NCBI RefSeq assembly: GCF_023612095.1
Contig: NZ_CP086235.1
Location: 2,367,501-2,431,500, forward strand
Reading direction: 5' to 3'
From: Cytobacillus firmus
GTDB taxonomy: Bacteria > Bacillota > Bacilli > Bacillales > Cytobacillaceae
Length of the DNA stretch: 64,000 bases
Shown here: positions 24,430 through 33,168 of the stretch, piece after piece
Layout: every line of letters starts with the position of its first letter
Position numbering within the stretch: position 1 is the stretch's first letter
Translations under genes and position numbers: made by a program
Notes under the pieces: model-generated
Database searches by the model: none
Seen by the model: only the letters and a program-made list of their open reading frames with translations
What the model was told of the DNA's origin: nothing

Positions 24430-25570
24430 AGTTGGCATAAAAATTTTCGGTATAATAAGGCTGTGATTTTGAATTAAAAGCGACACCAACACCCAAAAAT
24501 TCATAATCCGCACGCAGAATGTTTTTGCGGTGTCCGAGCGAGTTCATTAATCCTTCGTGAGCAAATATACTGCTGAATTGGCCGGAAGCAAGGTTTTCCC
24601 CGGCTAACATAAACGAAACTTCATCCGCCTGCATTCTGTCAAAAGGGGAGAGGCCCTGCAGATTGGTATGGTCAAAATAATTGTTCTCTGCCATATCGCT
24701 GCTGTGCTTACGCGCCGTTTCCTTAACAGTATCGTCCCACTCCAGAACGGGCACTCCATGAGTTACTCTCTCTGCATTGGTAATATCGAACAGCTGCCAT
24801 TCAAATCCTTCTTTTAAAACACTGCTGGCATATGCATAAAAGGATTCTTTTTGCTTTTCAAGTGATTTGCTGATTATTTGAATGGATGTGACCGTATTGT
24901 TACGATGCTTATCATAAAAAATGGTTACGTAATTCCCATCCAGTTCGTATAAGTCATAATCACGATTCTCTTCAAGCTGGAAGATGACCAAGTCTTTTCT
25001 CATTCTATCCAGCGGCTTTCCAAGCTGCTGTGTCACGGATGACTTTGGCGTCCCGTAGGCAATCTCTTTTGTGGAAGAAATCAGATCCTGATTTGTATAG
25101 ATGCCCGCTGCTTTTTCCTGCTTGTCATAAGCAACCATTACGAAATTTTGATAGTGATCATGATAGGCATGCCAGTCTGTTCCATATTCATTCGCGGAGA
25201 TACGGCCCGAGGGACCAAGATTTTTTTCGATTTCCGCCTTATCATCTCCTATTTCTATGTTATGAATAGAAAAGGTTTGTTCCTCAGGGGCTTCCAAAAC
25301 AGGTTTTTCGGCTTTATCCTCAGGAGAAAGATTTTTTTCCCCGGTATATTGCCCGATTGTCAGGAGAAATTGATCCGCCCAGTTTTGCGCCTCCTCCATA
25401 ACGTCAGTTATTACATTCTGGAGGTCCTTATTGTCTTTAAAAAGCTGAATATCTGTTTTTATATTATCCATTACAGTTCCTGACTTGGAATCATCAGCTG
25501 ATTTTTCATCCGGCTGTGAAAAAGCGAAACCGAGAAATAACAGGATAAGTATAAATAAAACCTTCCTCAA
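24428..25570 (-). CDS. CAP-domain secreted or membrane-anchored protein (YlbC-like)
   Basis: This 380-aa protein has an N-terminal hydrophobic segment (MRKVLFILILLFLGFAF), a CAP-associated N-terminal domain (about residues 100-235, GDDKAEIEKNLGPSGRIS) and a C-terminal CAP/SCP domain (about 255-375) with HSSDMAENNYFDHTNLQGLSP, AGENLASG and GHRKNILRADYEFLGVG. CAP proteins bind ligands or act as peptidases; function in Bacillus is unknown. Start TTG at 25570 has GGGAGGAG six bases upstream; the ATG 15 bases earlier overlaps that site. Confidence 0.87.
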   Translation of the reverse strand: MRKVLFILILLFLGFAFSQPDEKSADDSKSGTVMDNIKTDIQLFKDNKDLQNVITDVMEEAQNWADQFLLTIGQYTGEKNLSPEDKAEKPVLEAPEEQTFSIHNIEIGDDKAEIEKNLGPSGRISANEYGTDWHAYHDHYQNFVMVAYDKQEKAAGIYTNQDLISSTKEIAYGTPKSSVTQQLGKPLDRMRKDLVIFQLEENRDYDLYELDGNYVTIFYDKHRNNTVTSIQIISKSLEKQKESFYAYASSVLKEGFEWQLFDITNAERVTHGVPVLEWDDTVKETARKHSSDMAENNYFDHTNLQGLSPFDRMQADEVSFMLAGENLASGQFSSIFAHEGLMNSLGHRKNILRADYEFLGVGVAFNSKSQPYYTENFYAN

Positions 25571-25719
25571 ATAATCTCCTCCCATGCACCTTTAAACCCA
25601 TTATCAAAGGTATGCCCATTCATTATAAGATCTAAAAATCCGGAAATGCAAAACATTGCGGCTTTCCTTATTTTTCTACCCTGTTTGCCTGTCACTTTAA
25701 CCGTGATTCGATATTTTCC

Positions 25720-25744
25720 GTTTTTAAGTGAAAAGTTTGGGTAA
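25720..25744 (+). promoter_or_regulatory. Candidate sigma-B promoter of speD
   Basis: GTTTTT (25720-25725), 13 bases, then GGGTAA (25739-25744) fits the general-stress sigma-B consensus (GTTTaa-N12-15-GGGTAT) and would start transcription about 45 bases before the speD ATG. This suggests stress-inducible polyamine synthesis. Confidence 0.42.
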
Positions 25745-25793
25745 CATAATTATAAAAATGAAAAATGAACAGATGAGCTGCAAAGGGGGAAGC

Positions 25794-26621
25794 ATGATGA
25801 AACTAACACCTGAACAACGAATTGAACTCCATGGATTTAATAATCTGACAAAATCGCTCAGCTTTAATATGTATGATATTTGTTATACGAGGACAAGGGA
25901 GGAGCGTGAAGCCTATATAGATTATATTGATGAGGAATATAGCGCGGAGCGGCTCACAAAAATACTTACGAATGTTTCCGATATTATTGGTGCCCATGTC
26001 CTGAATGTGGCACAGCAGGATTATGTGCCACAAGGTGCAAGTGTGACGGTTCTTGTATCTGAAGGTCCAGTAGTGGAGGTACCGGCTGAATCTTTTGATG
26101 AATCTCCCGGACCGCTGCCGGATAACGTAGTCATGCAGCTGGATAAAAGCCATATAACCGTTCATACCTATCCTGAATATCATCCAGACGAAGGAATCAG
26201 CACATTCAGGGCTGATATAGATGTATCCACCTGCGGAGAAATTTCCCCGCTAAAAGCCCTTAATTACCTGATCCATTCCTTTGATACAGACATCATGACT
26301 ATAGATTACAGAGTCAGGGGATTTACACGGGACAAGGACGGGAAAAAACTTTATATCGACCATGATATCAGTTCAATCCAAAATTATATTCCTGACGAAG
26401 CAAAAGAAGATTTTGATATGATCGACGTAAATATTTATCAGGCACACACCTTTCATACCAAATGTAAAATAAGGGACTTCGATTTGGATAATTATTTATT
26501 TGGTTACACAAAGGATAAGCTTGATCCAAAAGAGGCCGAAGAGATTACTGAGCGGCTTACAACAGAGATGGACGAGATTTTTTACGGGAAGAATATTAAA
26601 CCCGGTTCTATATCAGAGTGA
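25794..26621 (+). CDS. speD: S-adenosylmethionine decarboxylase proenzyme, long (E. coli-like) class
   Basis: SpeD makes decarboxylated SAM, the aminopropyl donor for spermidine. The 275-aa proenzyme carries the self-cleavage site [13 protein letters not shown], where S119 becomes the pyruvoyl cofactor. This length and motif match the E. coli-type class (about 264 aa), not the 124-aa class 1B enzyme of B. subtilis. The start is ATG at 25794 or the next codon, after AAAGGGGGA; an upstream frame to 25728 lacks a site. No speE is adjacent, and potABCD lies 30 kb away. Confidence 0.93.
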   Translation: MMKLTPEQRIELHGFNNLTKSLSFNMYDICYTRTREEREAYIDYIDEEYSAERLTKILTNVSDIIGAHVLNVAQQDYVPQGASVTVLVSEGPVVEVPAESFDESPGPLPDNVVMQLDKSHITVHTYPEYHPDEGISTFRADIDVSTCGEISPLKALNYLIHSFDTDIMTIDYRVRGFTRDKDGKKLYIDHDISSIQNYIPDEAKEDFDMIDVNIYQAHTFHTKCKIRDFDLDNYLFGYTKDKLDPKEAEEITERLTTEMDEIFYGKNIKPGSISE

Positions 26622-26628
26622 ACGTGAA

Positions 26629-26654
26629 GGCTCCCAATCAGGGAGTCTTTTTTC
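26629..26654 (+). terminator. Terminator of speD
   Basis: GGCTCCC and GGGAGTC pair around AATCA with one G-U pair, followed by TTTTTT. Confidence 0.85.
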
Positions 26655-26710
26655 ATAACTCCCAGAATTCGGGAAATGATAAAGAATAACGACATTTAGG
26701 GGGATATGGG

Positions 26711-27724
26711 ATGGAAGAAAACAAGGTTCATTTGACATCAGGTGAAGTGGCAGTTTTATGGACGGGTTACCAAAATGACAGTATGTCATTGCCTCTTTTG
26801 GATTACTTTGATAAAACCGTGGAAGATGATGAAATAAAACCTGTCATTGAATTCGCCCGTCAATTATCGGACGGTCATATCAAGTTTTTGACCGATTTAT
26901 TTCAAAAAGAAAGGTTTCCAATACCTGCAGGTTTCTCGAGTAATGACGTTAACCTTAATGCGCAAAAATTGTACACAGATACGTTTATGCTGGAATTCCT
27001 ACTGCAGATGGCCAAATCCGGTCTTGTTGCGTATGGCAGCTCTTTGGGCATGAGTGCCAGGAAAGATTTAAGAACATATTTTATAAAATGCATCCATCAA
27101 ACCATGGAATTGTTTGAAAAAGCTACAGATATAGCTTTAGAGAAAGGAATTTATCTGAGAAGGCCATACATAGACCTTCCAGCGGAAATAGACATGATTG
27201 ATGATAATAGCTATTTAAGCGGGTTAAATCCTTTAAGGAAGCCGCGGCCGCTAAATGCAATTGAGATTGCACATTTATCATTTAATGTGGAAACCAACAT
27301 GGTGGGAACGATGCTGGCTCTCAGCTTTTCACAGGCTGCTAAATCAAAAGAGATTATCAGCTATATGGAACGGGGTAAGGAAATTTCAAAAAAACATGTG
27401 AAGATTCTGAGTGCAACATTGCTGGACAATGATATACAGGCTCCTAATTCCCCTGATTATGCTGTAAACGGCAGTTCTGAATCACCATTCTCAGAAAGGC
27501 TGATGATGCAGCTTATGGCATTTCTGAGTACATTGGGATCAGGGAACTATGCAGCAGCTGCTTCAGCCAGTCAAAGAAGTGATATAATCCTGAATTATGA
27601 ACGTCTTTCTCTGGAAATCGCCCAGTTTGCCAAAGACGGGGCAGACATTATGATCAAACACAAGTGGCTGGAACAGCCGCCAGGTTCACCCAACCGGAAA
27701 GACCTGGCCAGAAGGCAAAGCTAG
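26711..27724 (+). CDS. DUF3231 family protein, possible spore-coat component
   Basis: This 337-aa protein contains two ferritin-like four-helix-type halves (about residues 10-160 and 180-325), the layout of DUF3231 proteins, which are distantly related to CotF-type coat proteins. Recurrent features are LLDYF, HIKFLTDLF and SYMERGKEISKKHVKIL. There is no signal peptide or membrane segment. ATG at 26711 follows AGGGGGATATGGG. It is transcribed alone. A spore-coat role is inferred from family resemblance only. Confidence 0.85.
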   Translation: MEENKVHLTSGEVAVLWTGYQNDSMSLPLLDYFDKTVEDDEIKPVIEFARQLSDGHIKFLTDLFQKERFPIPAGFSSNDVNLNAQKLYTDTFMLEFLLQMAKSGLVAYGSSLGMSARKDLRTYFIKCIHQTMELFEKATDIALEKGIYLRRPYIDLPAEIDMIDDNSYLSGLNPLRKPRPLNAIEIAHLSFNVETNMVGTMLALSFSQAAKSKEIISYMERGKEISKKHVKILSATLLDNDIQAPNSPDYAVNGSSESPFSERLMMQLMAFLSTLGSGNYAAAASASQRSDIILNYERLSLEIAQFAKDGADIMIKHKWLEQPPGSPNRKDLARRQS

Positions 27725-27757
27725 AACCAGGGAATGCTGCTCTCCTGGTTCTTTTCA
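27723..27757. terminator. Terminator after the DUF3231 gene
   Basis: AGAACCAGG (27723-27731) and CCTGGTTCT (27744-27752) make a 9-bp perfect stem followed by TTTT. It also lies just beyond the convergent MerR-type gene. Confidence 0.85.
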
Positions 27758-27768
27758 AATATACAATC

Positions 27769-28704
27769 CTATTTCCAAAACTTCCACCATTTTTTTTCAG
27801 GTTCCTGTGAGGCAGCCGCGCTTCGGAAGGAAACAATCATATCCTGAAAAACATCTTCCCGCTGCTTTACTTCATGCCAATATTGCTCCCGCTCTTTATT
27901 AATGGTTTCGATATAAATTTCCCTGTCCGTATTTAATGTTTCAATCAGCGAGCTGATTTCGGTGCTGGTCACCTCGGCAGAAGAGGAGATGTAATGGATC
28001 ATGGTTTTGAATTCTTCGGAGGATGCTTCCGAGGATTCCGTCAGTTTGTTTGTCAACTGATGGATTTGATCAGTTGTACGTTTCGAACTCTTCGCAACCC
28101 TTTTCGAAAGAGTTCCGAACGCTTCGGAAGTATCCTCCGAAGTCTGGTCAATCCTCGCTGACAGTGATTCAATTTCCGCTTTCGTTTTTTCGCCTGATTT
28201 GTAGATTGAATCCGATAGGCTTTTCACGGTATGCAAAGATCCTTTGCTAATCTCTTTTTTCACTTCTTCTAATACTTCCTTTCGAACGCCGCTGCGAATT
28301 TCATTTCTGATATCTGAAAGTAAACTGTCCCTGAAATTTTCCATGATAGCCATGAGCTGTTCAGCATTCATGACTGATTCCTGCTCTTTATGTAATGCTG
28401 TTTCCGGTTCTATTGCCGCCAAAGCCGTTTCATTTGCTGGTGAAGCCGTTTCAGAAGCATAGTCCATATGTTTTTGCATTAATTCCCGGATCATTTCCTT
28501 GCTCAGGTTTTTATCGCGCATTTGCTTCACTTTTTCAAGCAATGCAATTTCATGGTCTGTATAAAAACGGGCTCCCTGTTTGGACCTAGGAATCAGCAAT
28601 AATCCGTTCAAATCCTTTTCCCATTGTCTTAAGGTCCCCGGAGGCACATTTAGCATTTTCGAAACCTCTTTAATTGTATAAGCCTTCATATATTGCGTAT
28701 CCAT
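27769..28704 (-). CDS. MerR-type DNA-binding protein with coiled coil and Trp-rich tail (DUF3967-like)
   Basis: This 311-aa protein has a MerR-like winged helix (residues about 6-75, YTIKEVSKMLNVPPGTLRQWE ... RFYTDHEIALLEKVKQMRDK), then a long Ser/Thr/Glu-rich coiled coil (about 100-290) and the tail KKWWKFWK. The combination resembles DUF3967 proteins and RacA, where a MerR-like head binds DNA and a coiled coil organises it. The aromatic-basic tail could touch membrane. A perfect inverted repeat lies 35 bases upstream of the start, suggesting autoregulation. ATG at 28704 has a modest AAAGGGCTGAG site. Confidence 0.82.
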   Translation of the reverse strand: MDTQYMKAYTIKEVSKMLNVPPGTLRQWEKDLNGLLLIPRSKQGARFYTDHEIALLEKVKQMRDKNLSKEMIRELMQKHMDYASETASPANETALAAIEPETALHKEQESVMNAEQLMAIMENFRDSLLSDIRNEIRSGVRKEVLEEVKKEISKGSLHTVKSLSDSIYKSGEKTKAEIESLSARIDQTSEDTSEAFGTLSKRVAKSSKRTTDQIHQLTNKLTESSEASSEEFKTMIHYISSSAEVTSTEISSLIETLNTDREIYIETINKEREQYWHEVKQREDVFQDMIVSFRSAAASQEPEKKWWKFWK

Positions 28705-28738
28705 TTAACTCAGCCCTTTCCAAAATAGATTCTGAATC

Positions 28739-28759
28739 ATTCGGAAGCGGGTTCCGAAT
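28739..28759. promoter_or_regulatory. Operator-like inverted repeat upstream of the MerR-type gene
   Basis: ATTCGGAA (28739-28746) and TTCCGAAT (28752-28759) are a perfect 8-bp inverted repeat with a 5-base spacer. An outer pair GATTC/GAATC extends the symmetry. It is the only strong dyad in the 296-base gap up to the next gene. Confidence 0.55.
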
Positions 28760-29000
28760 CAATTTCTACTAACCTATTCAGCATGCTATCCCTCTTTTTC
28801 CTGCCGCATGACAAAAGCTATCAAAACAAGACCTTATTCATCAGAAAAAAGCAAAAAACCGATCTCTTGACAAAAATTCTAAAAAAAATTGCCTATCATC
28901 AGGCGATTTGTCATATCCGCGCGGGTATGGCACAATGGTGGGGGAGTTTAGCAAACTAGAATATTATGAAAACAGCGAAATGAAAAGGGAGTTTGATCAA

Positions 29001-29753
29001 TTGGGCAATAGAATTATCGCAATGTCTATAGCTGCCGGGGTTGGATTGTCTCTGACTGTGGGAGGCATAAAGATGGGGAGCAATGAACACTCAAATGAAA
29101 AGGAAATTTCCTATACAGCTGTTCCGCACGCGGAGGCACAGCATGCCCCGCCCGTGAAGCAGGAAATTATGAAGAAATCGGTGCTTCTGGATGTGCCATT
29201 GTACAACCAAATGGATCACCCGCGTTTATATAATGGTTGTGAGATTACCAGTTTAGCAATGATTATAAGCTATGAAGGCGTTAAAGTATCAAAAAATGAG
29301 TTAGCAAAGGAAGTTAACCGGGTACCGCTCAAGTTAAGCGGAGGTGAGTACGGGAATCCCAATGAGGGCTTTGTCGGCAATATGGAGGATGGTCCGGGAT
29401 TGGGCGTTTATGAGGGGCCGATTTTCGATCTGGCGAAAAAGTACTTTCCTGACCGTGCTGAGAATCTGACTGGCAAGCCGTTTGATGTGCTGCTTGAAAA
29501 AGTAGCGAAAGGGTCGCCGGTCTGGATCATTACAACCGCAAGTCTGTCACCCGCTGCATCTTTTGAGACCTGGAATACACCGGGCGGACCGGTGGATGTG
29601 ACCTTCCAGATGCATAGTGTGGCAATAACCGGATATGATGAGGAAAATATCTATATTAACGATCCGTATGGCACTAAAAATAAAAAGGTGCCTAAACAGC
29701 AGTTTATAGAAGCCTGGGAGCTAATGGGATCACAGGCTATTGTCATTAACTAG
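29001..29753 (+). CDS. C39-like cysteine peptidase with N-terminal membrane anchor
   Basis: The 250-aa protein has an N-terminal hydrophobic segment (IIAMSIAAGVGLSLTVGG), a linker and a papain-fold peptidase_C39-like domain: catalytic Cys in YNGCEITSLAM, His in FQMHSVAITGYD and Asp/Asn in YINDPYGTK. It probably acts outside the membrane. I chose TTG at 29001 because AAAGGGAG lies nine bases upstream and the product starts at the membrane segment; the open frame reaches 28908 with an ATG at 28935, so a longer product is possible. Confidence 0.8.
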   Translation: MGNRIIAMSIAAGVGLSLTVGGIKMGSNEHSNEKEISYTAVPHAEAQHAPPVKQEIMKKSVLLDVPLYNQMDHPRLYNGCEITSLAMIISYEGVKVSKNELAKEVNRVPLKLSGGEYGNPNEGFVGNMEDGPGLGVYEGPIFDLAKKYFPDRAENLTGKPFDVLLEKVAKGSPVWIITTASLSPAASFETWNTPGGPVDVTFQMHSVAITGYDEENIYINDPYGTKNKKVPKQQFIEAWELMGSQAIVIN

Positions 29754-29763
29754 CATAATAGCA

Positions 29764-29797
29764 AAAGAAGGGGCTGCAGAATGCAGTCCCTTCTTTA
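29764..29797. terminator. Bidirectional terminator
   Basis: AGAAGGGGCTGCA pairs with TGCAGTCCCTTCT around a three-base loop (one mismatch) with T residues on both sides; it separates two convergent genes. Confidence 0.85.
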
Positions 29798-30859
29798 TTC
29801 GCTTGATGATCCTAATCTCTTAAACTTCAAAAAGATCCATTTTAAAAACGGAGGCACCACAAAGAAGATAAAGAATAAGCGAAAAAGCTGATACCCTGTT
29901 ACGATGGCCAGATCGGCCCCGGTTTCATGGGCGATGATGGCCATTTGGTCCATTCCTCCCGGAGCAAGGCTCAGTAATCCGGTGGCAGGGGAAAGATGAA
30001 AAGCGTGCATAACCCAAAAACTGAGCAGAACCGAACACACCACGAGAAGCAGGCCGCTTAAGGCAGCAAGTGAAATCGTTTTAACCTTATTGCCCAGCTT
30101 TTCAGGCTTCATCATCATGCCGATGTGGGCTCCTATTAAAAGCTGTGATAAATCCAAAACAGACGGAGGGAGCTGAGGCCCGTTAATGCCGGAAATGACA
30201 AGGGCAGCTGTTCCCATAATCGGACCGAGAAGGTATGTGGTAGGGAGCTTCAGGCGTTTACTTAGGATAATGCCTGCAAAGGAAACAAGAGCAAAGAGGA
30301 AAATATCAGGGAATAAATCCCTCCATAAAGGAACAGCGGCTGTAAATTCAGAACTGACTTCCATGTTCATCCATGGTCCGAAAACCAGAACAGGGACAAT
30401 GAAGATAATCATCGTCAGCCTTGCAACCTGCATAAAGGTAACGACTGTGATATCAATTCCTTTAACTTCCTCTGCCAGAAGAATCATTTGTGAAAGACCT
30501 CCGGGAATACTCCCGATCAGCACTGTTGGATAATCGATGCCCAATAATTTAGCAATGAGAAGGGCAGAAATGGCACTAAAGAGAATCAGGCAAACCGTAA
30601 TGAGAAAAATAAAAGGCAGCTTCTGAAGGATAAGCAAAACCGCTTCCTTTGTAAAAGAAAGGCCGATGCTGTAGCCGACAATAATGATCCCGGCATCCCG
30701 AAATGCGGCTGGCCAGTAAAATGGAATCCTGCTGAGCCGGCTTCCAATCATTACAGCAGTCAATGCACCAAGCAAAAAGGCGACCGGAATATGCAATAAT
30801 GAAAATAACCCTGCACCTAATGCAGCAGCAGAAAAGGTGATGAAAACATTTTTTTTCAC
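29795..30859 (-). CDS. AbrB-family integral membrane protein (AbrB duplication)
   Basis: The 354-aa protein has ten or more membrane segments in two homologous halves, each with the family signature S-I-P-G-G-L-S-Q (IGSIPGGLSQMILLAEE) and S-L-A-P-G-G-M-D-Q (LSLAPGGMDQMAIIAHETGAD). It belongs to the COG3180/AbrB transporter-like family, which is unrelated to the AbrB transcription factor despite the name. The substrate is unknown. ATG at 30859 is used; the upstream region is AT-rich. Confidence 0.87.
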   Translation of the reverse strand: MKKNVFITFSAAALGAGLFSLLHIPVAFLLGALTAVMIGSRLSRIPFYWPAAFRDAGIIIVGYSIGLSFTKEAVLLILQKLPFIFLITVCLILFSAISALLIAKLLGIDYPTVLIGSIPGGLSQMILLAEEVKGIDITVVTFMQVARLTMIIFIVPVLVFGPWMNMEVSSEFTAAVPLWRDLFPDIFLFALVSFAGIILSKRLKLPTTYLLGPIMGTAALVISGINGPQLPPSVLDLSQLLIGAHIGMMMKPEKLGNKVKTISLAALSGLLLVVCSVLLSFWVMHAFHLSPATGLLSLAPGGMDQMAIIAHETGADLAIVTGYQLFRLFFIFFVVPPFLKWIFLKFKRLGSSSE

Positions 30860-30997
30860 GAAAAAACCTTCTTTTAATTAGATTACCTAAAGATATTTAT
30901 ACCATATTTGAACTATGAATGAATTACAAGTTTTATGTAATGGTATGTTTTCATACATTTATATAAGAGGCGGGTATTTGTAAAGGGGGGACTAACC

Positions 30998-31288
30998 ATG
31001 CCGGAAAAACTAAGCCATCTGGTTTTCATCTTATCGTTTATATGCCTCGGTTTATTTTTGCTGCTGGGTTTTTCGCCGCTATATGATTTTTATCTGAACA
31101 AAATCGGACATCGGCCATTTTCTCTCCTTCTCCTGTTGACAGTTCTTGTCTTCCTCTTAAGTGTCCTTGTCTTAAAGAAAGTCCAAAATTGGCAGTCTGG
31201 CTTTCATGTAGTATTTTCCATTATCCTCACGCTTTTTCTTTCCTCGGTCCTCGCGATCATTGTTTTCTTCGGGAGCCAATTTAGATAA
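30998..31288 (+). CDS. Small membrane protein (96 aa), three membrane segments
   Basis: The 96-aa protein is almost entirely hydrophobic, with membrane segments near residues 8-28, 40-58 and 68-91. No charged motif or family signature is recognised. ATG at 30998 follows AAAGGGGGG. It has its own terminator and is not part of the germination operon downstream. Confidence 0.75.
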   Translation: MPEKLSHLVFILSFICLGLFLLLGFSPLYDFYLNKIGHRPFSLLLLLTVLVFLLSVLVLKKVQNWQSGFHVVFSIILTLFLSSVLAIIVFFGSQFR

Positions 31289-31293
31289 AAGAA

Positions 31294-31331
31294 AAGAGCC
31301 TGCACCATCATTGGTACAAGCAGGGTCTTTT
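31294..31331 (+). terminator. Terminator of the 96-aa gene
   Basis: AAGAGCCTGC pairs with GCAGGGTCTT (one G-T pair) around a 16-base loop, followed by TTT. The rest of the stretch to 31590 is AT-rich leader of the ger operon; I see no convincing promoter there. Confidence 0.75.
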
Positions 31332-31590
31332 ACTGGATTGGCAGCCAGTTATCCTTTTATTCCTCTCCTATTTAATTCCTTATATAAAAGATAGAATTCC
31401 TTAACTGAGAGATATGAAATCTACTCTAAATAACAAATCCGGAGCATTTTTTACACCTATTTATCTCCTTTTTTAAGCAAGGGAGTAAGAGCTAAAAAAT
31501 CGCTGGGTAAATTATATATCCAAGTATAAAACCCATCGTTTGATCAAAGGATAAGGTTACCATAATTTAACGGTACAGAAGGGGGACACT

Positions 31591-33168
31591 ATGCTGCGAT
31601 GGATTAAACGCAAAATTGAATATTCCAAACTAGACCGCAAAAAGGATTTTAGTGTTTCTGACCGGATGGTATCTAAGAAATTAAGTGAGAATATTACCTA
31701 TATTTCCGAGCTTTTTGAGAAAAATTCTGATGTTGTTTTTAGGCGTTTTACTATTGGTCGGCAGCAGAAAGCAGATGCTTTTCTAGTTGGAATAGATGGA
31801 TTATATGACAAAACTGCCATACACGAGAACATTATCAAGCCTTTAATGGAACTTGAAACAGGGGATCTTCCTATTTTACAAAGGCTTGAGACCATAGAGC
31901 AGGATCTGCTAAGCATATCCGACATTTCAACAGAGAGAACGATGAAAAAAAGTGTATCTCAATTATTAAAAGGGGATCCCTTACTGTTAATTGACGGGAT
32001 GGAGTATGTATATATTTTGGGTTCGAGAACATGGGAAATGAGAGGCATACAGGAGCCTGTAACAGAAACCGTTGTTAGGGGACCTAGAGAAGGATTTGTT
32101 GAAACCTTAAGAACCAATACAGCCATGCTTAGACGAAAGATTCATAACCAGAACCTAATCATAGAACAAATGACGATGGGTACCTTGTCACAAACAGACG
32201 TGGCAATTGCATATATTAACCATTTAGTGAATCCTGATTTATTAGAGGAAGTAAAAAATAGGCTCAGAAAAATAAATACTGATGCCATATTGGAATCGGG
32301 GTATATTGAAGAATTCATTGAAGACGCACCTTATTCTCCCTTTCCTACCATATCCAATACTGAGAGGCCGGATGTTGTATCTGCGAGAATTTTGGAAGGA
32401 AGAATTGCCATTTTAGTAGACGGTACTTCCACTGTATTAATTGTTCCATATTTAATGATGGAATCATTCCAGGCAGCTGAAGATTATTATTCAAGGCCCT
32501 ACTATACATCATTCATAAGAATGTTAAGGCTTATTGGCTTTTTGGCATCTACGTTAGCCCCTGCCGTTTATGTGGCGTTTCAAAATTTTCATAAAGAAAC
32601 ATTCCCTACTGAATTATTGATCAGTCTATCGGCATCAAGGCAGGGTGTTCCTTTCCCGCTTTTTATTGAAGTATTTCTTATGATGATTAGTTTCGAATGG
32701 CTGCGTGAAGCTGGTATACGTATGCCAAGGCATATAGGACAAGCTGTTTCCATTGTCGGGGCATTGGTTTTGGGAGAATCTGCTGTGAATGCAGGATTTG
32801 TTGGTGCTCCCACGGTCATCATTGTTGCAATTTCAGCGATTACCAGCTTCATTATAACCCCGTTGAATGATGCAATCGCTTTGATCCGATTCGCTTTTTT
32901 ATTTGCTGCTGGAATTTTAGGGATTTATGGGGTTATGCTTGCTCTTACCTTTTCTCTGCTTCATGTTGCTTCTTTGCGCTCCTTTGGCGTGCCATACATG
33001 TCGCCGTGGTTCCCTATTATGTGGTCAGACTGGAAAGATTTTTTAATCAGAGCGCCATTTTGGAAATTGAATCACCGTCCAGAAGCCTTACACACTCTGA
33101 ATGATCTGCGTACGGCGAATGGCAACAAACCAAAATCGGGCAAAAAGCAAGAAGGGGGAGAAGAGTAA
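31591..33168 (+). CDS. GerA-family germinant receptor subunit A
   Basis: This 525-aa inner-membrane protein is the A subunit of a GerA-type germinant receptor. It has a cytosolic N-terminal domain (about residues 1-280, with the family motifs LVGIDGLYDK, EPVTETVVRGPREGFVE and NTAMLRRKI) and five to six membrane segments from about residue 300. ATG at 31591 follows AGAAGGGGGA. It overlaps the next gene by one base (TAATG). Order A-C-B resembles gerK operons, but the germinant cannot be told from sequence. Confidence 0.94.
   Translation: MLRWIKRKIEYSKLDRKKDFSVSDRMVSKKLSENITYISELFEKNSDVVFRRFTIGRQQKADAFLVGIDGLYDKTAIHENIIKPLMELETGDLPILQRLETIEQDLLSISDISTERTMKKSVSQLLKGDPLLLIDGMEYVYILGSRTWEMRGIQEPVTETVVRGPREGFVETLRTNTAMLRRKIHNQNLIIEQMTMGTLSQTDVAIAYINHLVNPDLLEEVKNRLRKINTDAILESGYIEEFIEDAPYSPFPTISNTERPDVVSARILEGRIAILVDGTSTVLIVPYLMMESFQAAEDYYSRPYYTSFIRMLRLIGFLASTLAPAVYVAFQNFHKETFPTELLISLSASRQGVPFPLFIEVFLMMISFEWLREAGIRMPRHIGQAVSIVGALVLGESAVNAGFVGAPTVIIVAISAITSFIITPLNDAIALIRFAFLFAAGILGIYGVMLALTFSLLHVASLRSFGVPYMSPWFPIMWSDWKDFLIRAPFWKLNHRPEALHTLNDLRTANGNKPKSGKKQEGGEE

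Noticed and set aside
28867..28900. TTGACA-type promoter before the C39-like peptidase
   Set aside because: TTGACA is present, but no acceptable -10 hexamer occurs at 16-18 bases; the best match is at 21.
31333..31590. Sigma-G promoter for the ger operon
   Set aside because: Expected from biology, but no -35/-10 pair in the leader fits the consensus with the right spacing.
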